Assembly (NCBI GenBank): GCA_947496535.1
Contig: CANMDE010000002.1
Coordinates: 620,001 to 684,000, forward strand
Reading direction: 5' to 3'
Origin: an uncultured Paracoccaceae bacterium
Lineage (GTDB): Bacteria; Pseudomonadota; Alphaproteobacteria; Rhodobacterales; Rhodobacteraceae
Length of the DNA stretch: 64,000 nucleotides
Below the pieces are notes generated by a model, which saw only the letters and a program-made list of their open reading frames with translations, did no database searches and had not been told where the DNA came from. A program made the translations under genes and the position numbers. Positions 52,725 through 62,526 of this stretch are shown one piece after another (the stretch's first letter is position 1; each line of letters begins with the position of its first letter).

Positions 52725-53327
52725 TCAGCCGTCTTCGGGATTGTATATCAGGCTAACCCCGTCAGTGAAAAGCATCTGCTGCGCGGTTTGATCCTCGGCG
52801 ATCACAAAAGTGACCATACCGGCGGTCAATTTGCCAAAAGGGGCTCTGATTTCCAGAAAACCGTTTGATTTGATCTCGCCTGTGTCGAACGCAGCAGAAA
52901 GACCGTTGGTTTCCATTTCAAAGCCCGAAGATGTCCGAAGCTGCGCCAACCCGATCAGGTGGGCCATTTGTGCGCGGCCATCAATCTCACCGCGTGTCCC
53001 GGTGATGTCGATGCTGCTGCCGTCGGGGTTTTGCATATTCAGTACGATACCATCAATCAGCACCGTGTCCGGGCGCGCCGTGTCTGGTTGGGCGGTATCG
53101 GCGGAAATAGCGATGATCGCGCCATCATCCGTGATACCGGAAAACTTGGGGGCCGAGACGCCCTGCTCGCGGGCTAATTCTTCGATACGGGCGACGGGGA
53201 TTTCGCTCTGTTCGGCTGGATTTCTGGCGAACAGGAACAATGTCGACAGCAGCGCAAGGGCGCAGATCGGCAGGATGATCTTTGACCAGCCCACAAGGCG
53301 TGAATGAAAATCATCCGATGCCGACAT
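52725..53327 (-). CDS. lptC: LPS export inner-membrane protein LptC
   Basis: A bitopic inner-membrane protein that passes lipopolysaccharide from LptBFG to LptA. One membrane span lies at about residues 13-34 (IILPICALALLSTLFLFA), followed by a periplasmic OstA-like domain of about 160 residues. Sequence conservation is low in this family, so the call relies on topology and on the lptC-lptA-lptB order. Confidence 0.88.
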   Translation of the reverse strand: MSASDDFHSRLVGWSKIILPICALALLSTLFLFARNPAEQSEIPVARIEELAREQGVSAPKFSGITDDGAIIAISADTAQPDTARPDTVLIDGIVLNMQNPDGSSIDITGTRGEIDGRAQMAHLIGLAQLRTSSGFEMETNGLSAAFDTGEIKSNGFLEIRAPFGKLTAGMVTFVIAEDQTAQQMLFTDGVSLIYNPEDG

Positions 53328-53478
53328 GGTGCACCATTATCCCAATACGCGCCGATAGATGGCAAAGCGGTTCATCGCTGAAAACCCCGGTTCAAAAAGC
53401 AATCGCAAGTTATCGCCCCTTCTTGATGGTTCAGCGAAGACTGCGACGCCCCATGCCGCAAGCTAAAGCCGAAATGCA

Positions 53479-54090
53479 CTAATGCGCAAAGATATCAATT
53501 TCTGGCCAGCCCGCCAAATCCAGCCGTGCACGCATTGGCAGGAAGTCAAAACAGGCCTGCGCCATTTCGGTGCGCCCTTCCCGTTCGAGCAACGTGTCAA
53601 AGGCAGCTTTGAGCTGGTGCAGATACAAAACATCCGAAGCGGCATAATCCAACTGAGCGGCCGTCAGATCGGCCGCGCCCCAATCGCTTTGCTGCTGATG
53701 TTTGGAGATATCAACACCGACCATGTCCTGCAAAAGCGTCTTCAATCCGTGCCGGTCGGTGAATGTCCGCACCAGCTTTGACGCGATTTTTGTGCAATAT
53801 ACCGGTGCGGTCAGGGCGCCGAACGCGTTGTACAATGCCGCGATATCGAAACGTCCGAAGTGAAACAGCTTCAGCACGTTGGGATCTTCCAGCATCGCGC
53901 AAAGATTGGGTGCCTCGGTCTGTCCAATTTCTACCTGCACAAGATGGCATTCACCGTCGCCGCCGGACATCTGGATCAGACAAAGCCTGTCACGGTGCGG
54001 GTTCAGCCCCATCGTTTCACAATCGATCGCGACAACCGGGCCAAGGTCGAGCCCATCGGGCAGGTCGCGTTGGTAAAGATGATTTGGCAT
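53479..54090 (-). CDS. rnd: Ribonuclease D, short form without HRDC
   Basis: A DEDDy 3'-5' exoribonuclease domain: VVAIDCETMGLNPHRD (D/E), then the aspartate in HFGRFDIAALY, and the tyrosine motif QLDYAASDVLYLHQL. At 203 residues it has only the exonuclease domain, whereas E. coli RNase D has two extra HRDC domains, so RNA binding must differ. I chose ATG at 54090 with AAGGCGGG upstream. A longer in-frame extension runs into the adjacent gene without family similarity. lptC follows on the same strand. Confidence 0.9.
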   Translation of the reverse strand: MPNHLYQRDLPDGLDLGPVVAIDCETMGLNPHRDRLCLIQMSGGDGECHLVQVEIGQTEAPNLCAMLEDPNVLKLFHFGRFDIAALYNAFGALTAPVYCTKIASKLVRTFTDRHGLKTLLQDMVGVDISKHQQQSDWGAADLTAAQLDYAASDVLYLHQLKAAFDTLLEREGRTEMAQACFDFLPMRARLDLAGWPEIDIFAH

Positions 54091-54145
54091 GAGCCCGCCT
54101 TGCTTTGATCTCTTGCCATGGGGATAGGTTGTCGTGGTCCAATGC

Positions 54146-55819
54146 TCAAGCCCGTATCGCGTGATCCGGATGTTGACCGACGTCATATAGCATTTGACCG
54201 GCATGCGCGCGCAGCCAGGTTTCAAAATCATCTGCCGACATTGGTCGGCCAAACCCGTATCCCTGCGCCAATGCGCAGCCCCTGTCATGCAGGTGCTGGG
54301 CTTGGGTCGCGTCTTCGACCCCTTCTGCCAGAACATGCAGACCCAGTTCGCCAGCCAGCGCGATGATCGCCCGCACAATACTATCAGCACCCGGATCGGG
54401 CAGCGGCGCGATTAGCGAACGATCAAGTTTGATGCCCGTCAACGGCAATTTGCTCAACTGGGAAAGCGATGCGTAGCCCGTTCCAAAGTCATCCAGCTCA
54501 AGCGAAATGCCGCACTCGGCCAGTGTATCGATGTTGATGGCGGCCAGATCGTCCGATCCATTGATCAGCGTTGTTTCCAGAACCTCTATCATGACCTGAC
54601 TGACATCAAGTTCGGTTCTTTGCAGTTGCAATAGAAACTTTTCGACAAGATGTGGGTCAGATATCGTTTCCGGTGCCGCGTTGAGCGAAATGCGCGGTTT
54701 CCAAATGCCGGATTTCTGCCAGGCGTTGGCGCGATCCGTCGCTGCACGCCATATCGCATGATCCATATCGATCATCAGGCCAGCCTGTTCCGCCGCAGGC
54801 AGGAATTTGTCGGGTGTAAGCAGGCCACGTTTCGGATGCCGCCAACGGGCCAGAACTTCGGCGCCGCAAAGACGGCCGTCCCGAAGGTCAATCTGTGGCT
54901 GGAACCACGGCTCCAATTCGCCGGAATCGATGGCGTCCCGAAGATCAATCTGAAGCTGCTGCAGCGTTTTTGCGGCTTCGCGCATCTCAAGACTGTAAGA
55001 GCTGATCCTGTGCCCGCCTGCATTTTTTGCAACCTGCAGCGCGATGCCGGCATTTGCGATAATCTCTGCCGGGTCGTCTTTTGCCGTTTGCGGCTGCACA
55101 TACCCAATGCTGCCGCTGATATGAAAGTCACGACTGGCGACGTGAATGGGTTCGGCAAAGGCGGTCATCAGGCGTTTTGCGAAGTCGTCCGATAGCTCGG
55201 TAGCCACAAGAACAAATTCGTCACCGCCCACTCTGGCTGCAACATCGTCGTCATTTACGTAGGAATTCAGCCGTCTTGCGATTGCGATCAGAATCGAGTC
55301 ACCGACTTTATGCCCGGCGGTATCGTTAATAGCCTTGAAGTTATCGAGGCCCACAAAAAGTACGGTCAATTCATCAGGGGACTTTTCACCCATCAGTTCT
55401 GCCAGTCTGTTGCTGAGCGCCTGACGATTTGGCAGACCGGTCAGGCCATCATGCGTTGTCTGGTGATGCAAAATGTCGTTCATCGCGACCAGTTGCTCTC
55501 GCTCTTCCTTCAGAACATCCAAACGGCGGCGGGTGGCACCGTAAACGGGAAGAAAGATGAATAATACAACGACCGCCAAGCCGATATTCGACGCCAAAAA
55601 CACGGTCTTGTTCTTTGTGTCATCTTCGAACCGGTTGATGGTGTCCAAATTTGCGTCCATCTCAACCTCGGCCGAAATACGATGAGCCATCGCAACGGAC
55701 GTGACAAGGTTGCAAAGGGTGAACAGCCCGACAATGCCGCACACCAACCAAAGTTGATGGGCGCGCTGCCAGCGGACCGGTGCAGAAATGATGTTGGTGA
55801 TGGCCGCAAGGGCTGACAT
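54146..55819 (-). CDS. Membrane GGDEF-EAL protein (cyclic-di-GMP turnover)
   Basis: A protein of about 557 residues with two membrane spans near the N-terminus (about 24-45 and 76-95). A GGDEF domain follows with the intact RVGGDEFVLV, then an EAL domain with EVLARW, SLNAAPETI, DDFGTGYASLSQL, IKLDRSLI and AEGVED. Both catalytic motif sets appear complete, so either cyclase or phosphodiesterase activity is possible. The short periplasmic loop (about 30 residues) offers little sensory room. I used ATG 55819; an earlier in-frame ATG at 55888 lacks a ribosome site. It stands alone. Confidence 0.93.
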   Translation of the reverse strand: MSALAAITNIISAPVRWQRAHQLWLVCGIVGLFTLCNLVTSVAMAHRISAEVEMDANLDTINRFEDDTKNKTVFLASNIGLAVVVLFIFLPVYGATRRRLDVLKEEREQLVAMNDILHHQTTHDGLTGLPNRQALSNRLAELMGEKSPDELTVLFVGLDNFKAINDTAGHKVGDSILIAIARRLNSYVNDDDVAARVGGDEFVLVATELSDDFAKRLMTAFAEPIHVASRDFHISGSIGYVQPQTAKDDPAEIIANAGIALQVAKNAGGHRISSYSLEMREAAKTLQQLQIDLRDAIDSGELEPWFQPQIDLRDGRLCGAEVLARWRHPKRGLLTPDKFLPAAEQAGLMIDMDHAIWRAATDRANAWQKSGIWKPRISLNAAPETISDPHLVEKFLLQLQRTELDVSQVMIEVLETTLINGSDDLAAINIDTLAECGISLELDDFGTGYASLSQLSKLPLTGIKLDRSLIAPLPDPGADSIVRAIIALAGELGLHVLAEGVEDATQAQHLHDRGCALAQGYGFGRPMSADDFETWLRAHAGQMLYDVGQHPDHAIRA

Positions 55820-56374
55820 CAGGCGAATCCCGTCATTAGATGCATATTGGATAGACGGATATTGATTAAAGTTGCGTTGAGCCCGCATCGTCAGATGTAA
55901 TCGGCTGCCAAGTTGCAGCTATCTAAATATATGTTTTTATGGGGTTATTTACATGACTCATCCACAGCGGGCATTTTTCGTGGACAAATTTCATCCGGCG
56001 GTACATCATAAATTGACCTTGGGGAAGTTTCGTCTGTTCTACTAAACGGCTGTCTGCGGTGCCCTCATGCAAAGCGATAGCCCGTCCGAATCCCCATGAT
56101 TGAGATACAAAAGGTAAGATCTTCTGCGGGGGAGGGAGAAGATTTCAACAACGTCTGCTGTAAATTTCACAAGATTTCTGTCGGTCAAATGCTGCAAAAA
56201 TGCACTGGCGGAGATTTATGATGCATATTTTCCTGTCATTTTTTGCCAACATTATCGGAAAACGACAGGATAACGTATCAACCCTTGTGAGTTTCGTATT
56301 GGCGAGTTAGCAAAGGTTATACCACGCTGCTCGCTACGAGTTGCAAATTCAACCGTGATTTCAGGGAGGATTAC
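55820..56374. other. Long control region before the polyol operon
   Basis: About 490-550 A+T-rich bases without a supportable gene between the GGDEF-EAL gene and smoE. It contains an 11-of-12-base inverted repeat at 56231-56270 and should hold the smo promoter and its regulator sites. No clear consensus -35/-10 pair is evident, which would fit an activator-dependent promoter. Confidence 0.5.
56231..56270. promoter_or_regulatory. Inverted repeat upstream of smoE
   Basis: TCCTGTCATTTT (56231-56242) and AAAACGACAGGA (56259-56270) are inverted copies with one mismatch and a 16-base spacer, about 105 bases before the smoE start. It could be a regulator site or a leader hairpin. The operon's own AraC-type protein is a candidate binder, although that class more often uses direct repeats. 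Confidence 0.35.
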
Positions 56375-57682
56375 ATGAAATCTCTACGCAATACTGCACT
56401 AGGCCTCACGCTGGGTGTCGCTGGTGCGTCAATGGCATTTGCCGGTGAGTTAACCATTGCCACAGTAAACAACGGCCACATGATCGAAATGCAGAAATTG
56501 ACTCCTGCATTTGAAGCGGCAAACCCCGACATTACTGTAAACTGGGTTACGCTTGATGAAGGTACGCTGCGCAGCCGCGTAACGACCGACATCACCACCA
56601 AGGGTGGTCAGTTCGACATCATGACAATCGGTATGTACGAAGCACCAATCTGGGGTGAGCGCGGGTGGCTTGAGCCGCTTGAGTTCAGCGCAGAATACGA
56701 TGCTGATGACATTCTGCCCGCCATGCGTGATGGTCTGAGCTTTGACGGCACGCTTTTTGCGGCACCGTTCTATGGCGAATCTTCAATGATCATGTACCGC
56801 AAGGATCTTTTGGATGCCGCTGGCATCACATTGGAAGATAACCCAAGCTGGTCCACGATCGAAGAAGCTGCTGCTGCCATGACCGACAAAGATGCTGGTC
56901 AGTACGGCATCTGTCTGCGCGGTAAGCCAGGCTGGGGCGACAACATGGCCTTTATCACTACGATGGCCAACAGCTTTGGTGCGCAGTGGTTCAACGAAGA
57001 CTGGACACCTGCACTGGATAGCCCAGAGTGGAACGAAGCCGTTAACTTCTACGTTAACCTTCTGACGACTTATGGCCCTCCAGGTTCTTCCGGTAACTCG
57101 TTCAACGAGATTCTGGCGCTGATGAACGAAGGCAAATGTGGCATGTGGATCGATGCGACAATCGCTGCGTCTTTCGTCACCGACCCAGGTCAGTCTCAGG
57201 TTGCCGACACCATCGCGTTTGCGCAGTCACCTCAGCAGGTTACCACCAAAGGTGCAAACTGGCTGTGGGCGTGGTCTTTGGCCATCCCAGCAGGGACCAA
57301 CCAAGCTGAAGATGCTCAGAAGTTCATCGAATGGGCGACTTCAAAAGAGTATATCGAACTGGTTGCCGAAAATAACGGCTGGGGCTCCGTCCCAACTGGT
57401 ACGCGTCAGTCGACATACGACAACCCAAGCTTCCAGGAAGCTGCTGTTTTCGCAGAAGCTGAGCTGAAAGCGATCCTGTCGGCTAACCCAGAAGACTCCA
57501 CACTGAACCCATCGCCATATGTTGGTGTTCAGTTCGCTGCGATCCCTGAATTCCAGGCGATCGGTACAGCTGTGGGTCAGCAGATGACAGCCGCGCTGGC
57601 TGGCGACATCACAGTCGAAGAAGCACTGGCCGCATCTCAGGAAGCAGCCGACCGCGAAATGAGACAGGCTGGCTACTACTAA
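56375..57682 (+). CDS. smoE: Polyol (sorbitol/mannitol) ABC importer binding protein
   Basis: A 435-residue type II extracellular solute-binding protein. The signal peptide spans about 1-24 (GVAGASMAFA cut site), followed by LTIATVNNGHMIEMQKL and MTIGMYEAPIWGERGWLEPL, as in SmoE of Rhodobacter sphaeroides. GGGAGGA precedes ATG 56375. A strong hairpin follows the stop and then the two permease genes. The polyol assignment comes from the adjacent sorbitol and mannitol dehydrogenase genes. Confidence 0.9.
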   Translation: MKSLRNTALGLTLGVAGASMAFAGELTIATVNNGHMIEMQKLTPAFEAANPDITVNWVTLDEGTLRSRVTTDITTKGGQFDIMTIGMYEAPIWGERGWLEPLEFSAEYDADDILPAMRDGLSFDGTLFAAPFYGESSMIMYRKDLLDAAGITLEDNPSWSTIEEAAAAMTDKDAGQYGICLRGKPGWGDNMAFITTMANSFGAQWFNEDWTPALDSPEWNEAVNFYVNLLTTYGPPGSSGNSFNEILALMNEGKCGMWIDATIAASFVTDPGQSQVADTIAFAQSPQQVTTKGANWLWAWSLAIPAGTNQAEDAQKFIEWATSKEYIELVAENNGWGSVPTGTRQSTYDNPSFQEAAVFAEAELKAILSANPEDSTLNPSPYVGVQFAAIPEFQAIGTAVGQQMTAALAGDITVEEALAASQEAADREMRQAGYY

Positions 57683-57707
57683 GCCGTCCTAGCGTTCGCC
57701 AAAGACC

Positions 57708-57729
57708 GGGGCAGGCCAGTGCCTGCCCC
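57708..57729 (+). terminator. Intercistronic hairpin after smoE
   Basis: GGGGCAGGC (57708-57716) pairs perfectly with GCCTGCCCC (57721-57729) around a CAGT loop. No T run follows. It is placed like the hairpin after the inositol binding-protein gene and probably protects smoE mRNA while lowering permease expression. Confidence 0.7.
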
Positions 57730-57767
57730 AATCTCCCCCTCTTCAAATTTCAAAAGGGATTGCTGAG

Positions 57768-58628
57768 ATGAACCGTACTCTCGTCAGATTACTACAGGCG
57801 CCGAGTATCATCGTCCTACTGCTTTGGATGATTGTACCGCTCAGCATGACGATTTACTTTTCGACCATTCGATACAATCTGCTGTACCCAGAGCGTACCG
57901 GATTTGTCGGACTTGGAAACTATCGCTTTTTCTGGACCGACCCGGGATTCTTTCCTGCCTTGGCGAACACACTCGTCCTTGTGGGTTCTGTCCTAGCAGT
58001 GACCGTTATACTTGGCCTCGCCATCGCGATTTTGATTGATCGGCCATTCAAGGGCCGCGGAATTGTCCGGGTTCTTCTCATCTCACCCTTCTTCATCATG
58101 CCAACGGTGAATGCGCTGATCTGGAAGAACATGATGTTTGACCCGATCCGTGGCATCACAGCGGTCATAGCCAGAACCTTCGGCGCGACGCCGGTGGATT
58201 GGCTGGCCAATCATCCGCTTCTATCCGTTATCATTATCGTGAGTTGGCAGTGGACGCCCTTTGCCATTCTGATCTTCATGACATCATTGCAGTCTCAGGA
58301 TCAGGAACAGAAAGAGGCCGCCACCTTGGACGGTGCGGGATTCTGGTCGCAATTCTATAACCTGACACTGCCCCATCTGGCGCGTCCGATATCAATTGTG
58401 CTCTTGATCCAGATGATTTTCCATCTGTCGATCTTCGCTGAAATTTACGTGACAACAGAAGGTGGTCCCGGCTTCGCAAGTACGAACCTAACTTATCTGA
58501 TCTACGATGAGGTCTTCCGTGGCTCGAACATCGGGGCTGCATCCGCCGGCGGTATCTTTGCTGTCATCCTTGCCAATATCGTCGCCATCGGTCTGATCCG
58601 TGTGGTCGGCAAGAACCTGACGGTGTGA
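57768..58628 (+). CDS. smoF: Polyol ABC importer permease 1
   Basis: A 286-residue MalF-type inner-membrane permease with six hydrophobic segments. The EAA loop reads EQKEAATLDGAGFWSQFYNLTLP, of which EAATLDGAG is the ATPase contact. It belongs with smoG and overlaps it by 4 bases if smoG starts at GTG 58625. Confidence 0.92.
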   Translation: MNRTLVRLLQAPSIIVLLLWMIVPLSMTIYFSTIRYNLLYPERTGFVGLGNYRFFWTDPGFFPALANTLVLVGSVLAVTVILGLAIAILIDRPFKGRGIVRVLLISPFFIMPTVNALIWKNMMFDPIRGITAVIARTFGATPVDWLANHPLLSVIIIVSWQWTPFAILIFMTSLQSQDQEQKEAATLDGAGFWSQFYNLTLPHLARPISIVLLIQMIFHLSIFAEIYVTTEGGPGFASTNLTYLIYDEVFRGSNIGAASAGGIFAVILANIVAIGLIRVVGKNLTV

Positions 58629-58630
58629 TC

Positions 58631-59461
58631 ATGACTGATAAGCAACTCTCCGCTCTGAAAAACCGGGTCGCTGTCACTGCGGCATGGATCATCGCGCTGG
58701 TCTACTTCTTTCCACTGTTCTGGATGGTGCTGACCAGCTTCAAAACCGAAGCTCAGGCCATCGCGCTGCCGCCGCTGGTCTTCTTCGAGCCAACGCTGGA
58801 CAACTATTTCCTGATCCAGGAACGGTCTGGTTATGCGGCTTACGCCTGGAACTCGGTCGTCGTATCGGTTGGCGGCACGGCGCTGTCGATGTTGATTGCG
58901 ATTCCGTCCGCTTATGCCATGGCGTTCAATCCTGGCCGTTGGACCAAGGACATCCTGATGTGGATGCTGTCGACCAAGATGCTGCCTGCTGTTGGCGTGT
59001 TGATGCCCATCTACATCATTTCGCTGCGCTCTGGTTTTTATGACACCAAAATTCTGCTGGTGATCATCTACGCATTGATCAACCTGCCGATCATCATGTT
59101 GATCCTGTTCAACTACTTCCGGGAAATACCCAAGGAAATCCTTGAGGCGTCGCGGATGGACGGCACGTCGACCTACAACGAAATCACACAGATCGTCATG
59201 CCACTTGCATGGGGCGGGATTGCGTCAACGGCACTGCTCTCCATCGTCCTTTGCTGGAACGAGGCATTCTGGTCCATCGTTCTGACGACAACCGATGCAG
59301 CAACGCTGACCGCACTCGTGGCATCATACTCGAACCCAGAGGGCCTATTCTGGGCCAAGGTTTCGGCTGTGTCCACGCTGGCCTGTGCGCCGATCGTTGT
59401 CTTCGGATGGCTGTGCCAGAAGCAGCTGGTCCAAGGTCTGACCTTCGGGGCGGTGAAATGA
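58631..59461 (+). CDS. smoG: Polyol ABC importer permease 2
   Basis: A MalG-type inner-membrane permease of 276 residues with six spans. The EAA loop is EILEASRMDGTSTYNEI. I placed the start at ATG 58631, two bases after the smoF stop; a GTG at 58625 overlapping that stop is equally possible. It overlaps smoS by 4 bases (ATGA), so translation is coupled. Confidence 0.92.
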   Translation: MTDKQLSALKNRVAVTAAWIIALVYFFPLFWMVLTSFKTEAQAIALPPLVFFEPTLDNYFLIQERSGYAAYAWNSVVVSVGGTALSMLIAIPSAYAMAFNPGRWTKDILMWMLSTKMLPAVGVLMPIYIISLRSGFYDTKILLVIIYALINLPIIMLILFNYFREIPKEILEASRMDGTSTYNEITQIVMPLAWGGIASTALLSIVLCWNEAFWSIVLTTTDAATLTALVASYSNPEGLFWAKVSAVSTLACAPIVVFGWLCQKQLVQGLTFGAVK

Positions 59462-60219
59462 ACCTGGCTGCGGCACCAACTGATCTTAGCGGGAAGACCT
59501 GCTTTGTCACCGGTGCCGCTGGCGGAATTGGTGCAGCCACGGTTGCCCATTTCGCCGAACAGGGGGCCACAGTCTACAGCACGGATCTGCCTGCCGATTG
59601 CGACGGCCCGGCCACCTACCGTTCGCTGAACCTGCTTGACGCCGACGGCCTGCTTGAGTGCCAGAACTGGATTGCTGAAATTTCACCGGACATCACGTTT
59701 AACAATGCGGCGCTTTTCGATATGGGCTCTGTTCTGGATGCAGATCTGGCGCAATTCGATCGTCTGTTCGGCCTGAACGTCCGGGCTTTCTATGCGGTTC
59801 TGCAATCAGCCGCAAAGGCCGGAGTCGCAGCAAAACAGCCTGGGTCCATCATCAACATGGCATCGCAGGCCGGCCATCGGGGTGAGGCGCTTGTCGCCCA
59901 TTACTGCGCGACCAAAGCTGCCGTGATCAGCTACACGCAATCGGCAGCACTTGCGCTTGCGCCGCATAAAATCAGGGTCAACGCGATCTCACCCGGTGTC
60001 ATTGACACGCCCATGTGGGACACCGTGGATGGGCTGTTTGCCAAGTTCGAAAACAAGGCACCGGGGCAGAAAAAGCGCGAGGTCGGTGAAGCCGTGCCTT
60101 TGGGCTATATGGGCTCACCGGACGACGTCGCCAAAGTTGCGGTCTTTCTCGCATCCGACCAGTCTTCTTACATCACCGCCCAGACGATCAGCGTCGATGG
60201 CGGCAATGTGCTGAGGTGA
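59458..60219 (+). CDS. smoS: Sorbitol dehydrogenase-type short-chain dehydrogenase
   Basis: A 253-residue SDR enzyme. The cofactor motif is TGAAGGIGAA (about 19-28), followed by NNAALFDMG, the catalytic serine in INMASQAG, and YCATKAA with the catalytic tyrosine and lysine. The NNAALFD and ASQAGxRGEALV segments match what I recall of Rhodobacter sphaeroides SmoS, which oxidises D-glucitol to D-fructose and galactitol to tagatose. I used ATG 59458, overlapping the smoG stop as ATGA; a far-upstream frame extension lies inside smoG. Confidence 0.9.
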   Translation: MNLAAAPTDLSGKTCFVTGAAGGIGAATVAHFAEQGATVYSTDLPADCDGPATYRSLNLLDADGLLECQNWIAEISPDITFNNAALFDMGSVLDADLAQFDRLFGLNVRAFYAVLQSAAKAGVAAKQPGSIINMASQAGHRGEALVAHYCATKAAVISYTQSAALALAPHKIRVNAISPGVIDTPMWDTVDGLFAKFENKAPGQKKREVGEAVPLGYMGSPDDVAKVAVFLASDQSSYITAQTISVDGGNVLR

Positions 60220-60223
60220 TTGC

Positions 60224-61117
60224 ATGTCGATTATCCAGCCCGAAATAGAGGTCGTAGATCGGACTACCGAAAGCATCAGGTATCTTGAGCACGGCTGGCC
60301 GACCGAACTGGCGCGCTGGCACAGCCACGAAGAATACGAACTGCACCTGATCACCGAAACGCGCGGCAAGGCGTTTGTAGGCGACTATATTGGCGAATTC
60401 GGCCCCGGCACCCTTTATCTGACTGGACCGCATCTGCCGCATAACTGGATCACCGACGAAATCTGGGAAGAAAAGGTCAATGTGCGCGACATGCTTGTCC
60501 AGTTCAGCCAGGCAAGCGTGGATCAATTAGCCGTAGGCTTTCCAGAATTCAACGAGGTCCGTCAGACGCTCTTTCTGGCGCAATCAGGTGTGGAGTTCAC
60601 CGGGTTCAACCCGACCTTTGCCCGTGGTCATTTCGAAGCGATTCGCGACAACCGGGGGCCAGAGCGTATTTTGGCATTCATACGGTTTCTGGTGCGGCTG
60701 AATGAACATGCCGAAAAGCGCACGTTGTCGGTCACCAAACTGGTTCAGCCCGAAGGCGGCAGTAGACACGCCCGGATCGGCACCGTGATCGACCACATTG
60801 TGCGGCACTTTTCGGAAGAAATTAACGTCGAAAGGGCCGCCGAAATGGCCGGCATGAGCCCCGCGACATTCAGCCGGAATTTTCAGGCTGTCACGGGGCA
60901 TAGGTTCGTCGAATTTGTGAACCGGGTACGGGTCGGGCAGGCCTGCGGCCTACTCTATGCAACCGATGAACAAGTGACATCAATTTGCTATCAGGTCGGG
61001 TTCCAGAACCTGGCGAATTTCAACCGCCATTTCCTGAAGATGAAGGGAATGACCCCATCTGCGTACCGCGAGACTGCGCGACGGGAACTAATGCCAGCCC
61101 AGGAGCGCGCCTCATGA
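60224..61117 (+). CDS. AraC-family transcriptional regulator of the polyol operon
   Basis: A 297-residue regulator. The N-terminal cupin-like sensing half includes WHSHEEYELHLI. The C-terminal half (about 190-290) has two helix-turn-helix motifs: INVERAAEMAGMSPATFSRNF and VTSICYQVGFQNLANFNRHF, ending MTPSAYRETARREL. Encoded inside the operon (4 bases after smoS, overlapping mtlK by ATGA), it is the obvious candidate activator. This resembles the MtlR-type regulators of mannitol operons. Confidence 0.92.
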   Translation: MSIIQPEIEVVDRTTESIRYLEHGWPTELARWHSHEEYELHLITETRGKAFVGDYIGEFGPGTLYLTGPHLPHNWITDEIWEEKVNVRDMLVQFSQASVDQLAVGFPEFNEVRQTLFLAQSGVEFTGFNPTFARGHFEAIRDNRGPERILAFIRFLVRLNEHAEKRTLSVTKLVQPEGGSRHARIGTVIDHIVRHFSEEINVERAAEMAGMSPATFSRNFQAVTGHRFVEFVNRVRVGQACGLLYATDEQVTSICYQVGFQNLANFNRHFLKMKGMTPSAYRETARRELMPAQERAS

Positions 61118-62526
61118 ATAAAAGTTCTCGCCCAACCATCCATCGAACTGGATATGATCGGTCTGACGTATCGGTTGGTGTCGTGCATCTCGGCTATGGC
61201 GCGTTTCATCGCGCGCACCAGGCCGTCTATATTGACGACTACATGGAAAACACCGGCGACCTGCGCTGGGGGATTGCGGCAGTGAACCTGCGCGCTTCCG
61301 AAGCTTCCGGATTTGCCGCAAACCGTGGTGACTACATCCTCAAAAGCATGGCACCTGACGGCGAAACCCAATTCCGCGAAGTGCGAAGCCATATCGCCTT
61401 TGAGGATTGGAGCGAGAACGCCGAAAAGGCGGAAAGCCTGCTGGCGTCACCTGACGTTCACATGGTGACAATCACGGTGACGGAAAGCGGGTACTACACC
61501 GATGCCGCAATGGCGTTGAACCCGAACGATCCGACCATCGCGGCAGAGATTGCAGGCAGCGCGCTAACCAGCGTCTACGGCTATCTTGCCGCCGGTTTGC
61601 AGCGTCGGATGACATCCATCGGGAAACCGATCACGATCCTTTGCTGCGATAATATCCGCAAGAACGGCAAGATGCTGAAAGCCAATCTGGCTGCCTATCT
61701 TGAGCTGACCGGTCAAACAGAACTGGCCGACTGGGTTGCGCAAAACGTCGCGTTTCCCTGCTCCATGGTTGACCGTATTACGCCACGCAGCACTGATGCA
61801 GTGCGGACTGAGATTGAAGCGCTCCTTGGGCCCCAGCAAACACAACCCATCATGGCCGAGGCATTCGTTCAATGGGTGCTGGAAGACAGCGCGGCAGGCC
61901 CGATGCCTGATCTGGCGCAGGCCGGCGTGACGGTCACAGAGGACGTGGACCCTTACGAAGAAACCAAAATTCGTATCCTCAACGGTGGTCATACCTGCCT
62001 GACATACCTCGCCGCGCTTGAGGGGCTGGAGACGTTTGATCAGGCGATGCATACGCAGCATCTGTTTGATCACTTCTGGGAATACGAAACCAACGAAGTG
62101 CTCAAAGGGCTGACCATCGATCTACCGTTCGACAAGGCGGCTTATCTGGACAGCATCTCGGACCGCTTCAAGAACCGGGCGATTGCCGACACGGTGGCCC
62201 GCATCTGCGCGGATGGATTTGCGAAATTCGCCATTTTCATCCGCCCCACGCTTGCTGGTTGCCTGCAACAAGGCATCATGCCGGTTGCTGGTATCCGATC
62301 AATCGCAAGCTGGTACGTCTTTGCGCAGCACGTTGCTGCGGGTAAAATCGGGTTCGACTATTTCGAGCCCGGCTGGGACCAGCTAAAACCGATGCTAACC
62401 GCCGATGGGCGTGACGCATTCATTGCCTCCGCACAGCTTTGGGGTGACTTGCCAGAGCTTTATCCAGATTTTTCCGCCGCCTTGCGGTCTGAACTACAAA
62501 GAATGGAACAAAAATGGCCAGTGTAA
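61114..62526 (+). CDS. mtlK: Mannitol 2-dehydrogenase (long-chain polyol dehydrogenase)
   Basis: Oxidises D-mannitol to D-fructose with NAD+. A 470-residue member of the polyol-specific long-chain dehydrogenases. [19 protein letters not shown] at the N-terminus is the cofactor motif and [16 protein letters not shown] carries the catalytic lysine, asparagine and histidine. I used ATG 61114, which overlaps the regulator's stop as ATGA; a longer frame back to 60985 lies inside that gene. It overlaps smoK by 13 bases. Confidence 0.94.
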   Translation: MNKSSRPTIHRTGYDRSDVSVGVVHLGYGAFHRAHQAVYIDDYMENTGDLRWGIAAVNLRASEASGFAANRGDYILKSMAPDGETQFREVRSHIAFEDWSENAEKAESLLASPDVHMVTITVTESGYYTDAAMALNPNDPTIAAEIAGSALTSVYGYLAAGLQRRMTSIGKPITILCCDNIRKNGKMLKANLAAYLELTGQTELADWVAQNVAFPCSMVDRITPRSTDAVRTEIEALLGPQQTQPIMAEAFVQWVLEDSAAGPMPDLAQAGVTVTEDVDPYEETKIRILNGGHTCLTYLAALEGLETFDQAMHTQHLFDHFWEYETNEVLKGLTIDLPFDKAAYLDSISDRFKNRAIADTVARICADGFAKFAIFIRPTLAGCLQQGIMPVAGIRSIASWYVFAQHVAAGKIGFDYFEPGWDQLKPMLTADGRDAFIASAQLWGDLPELYPDFSAALRSELQRMEQKWPV

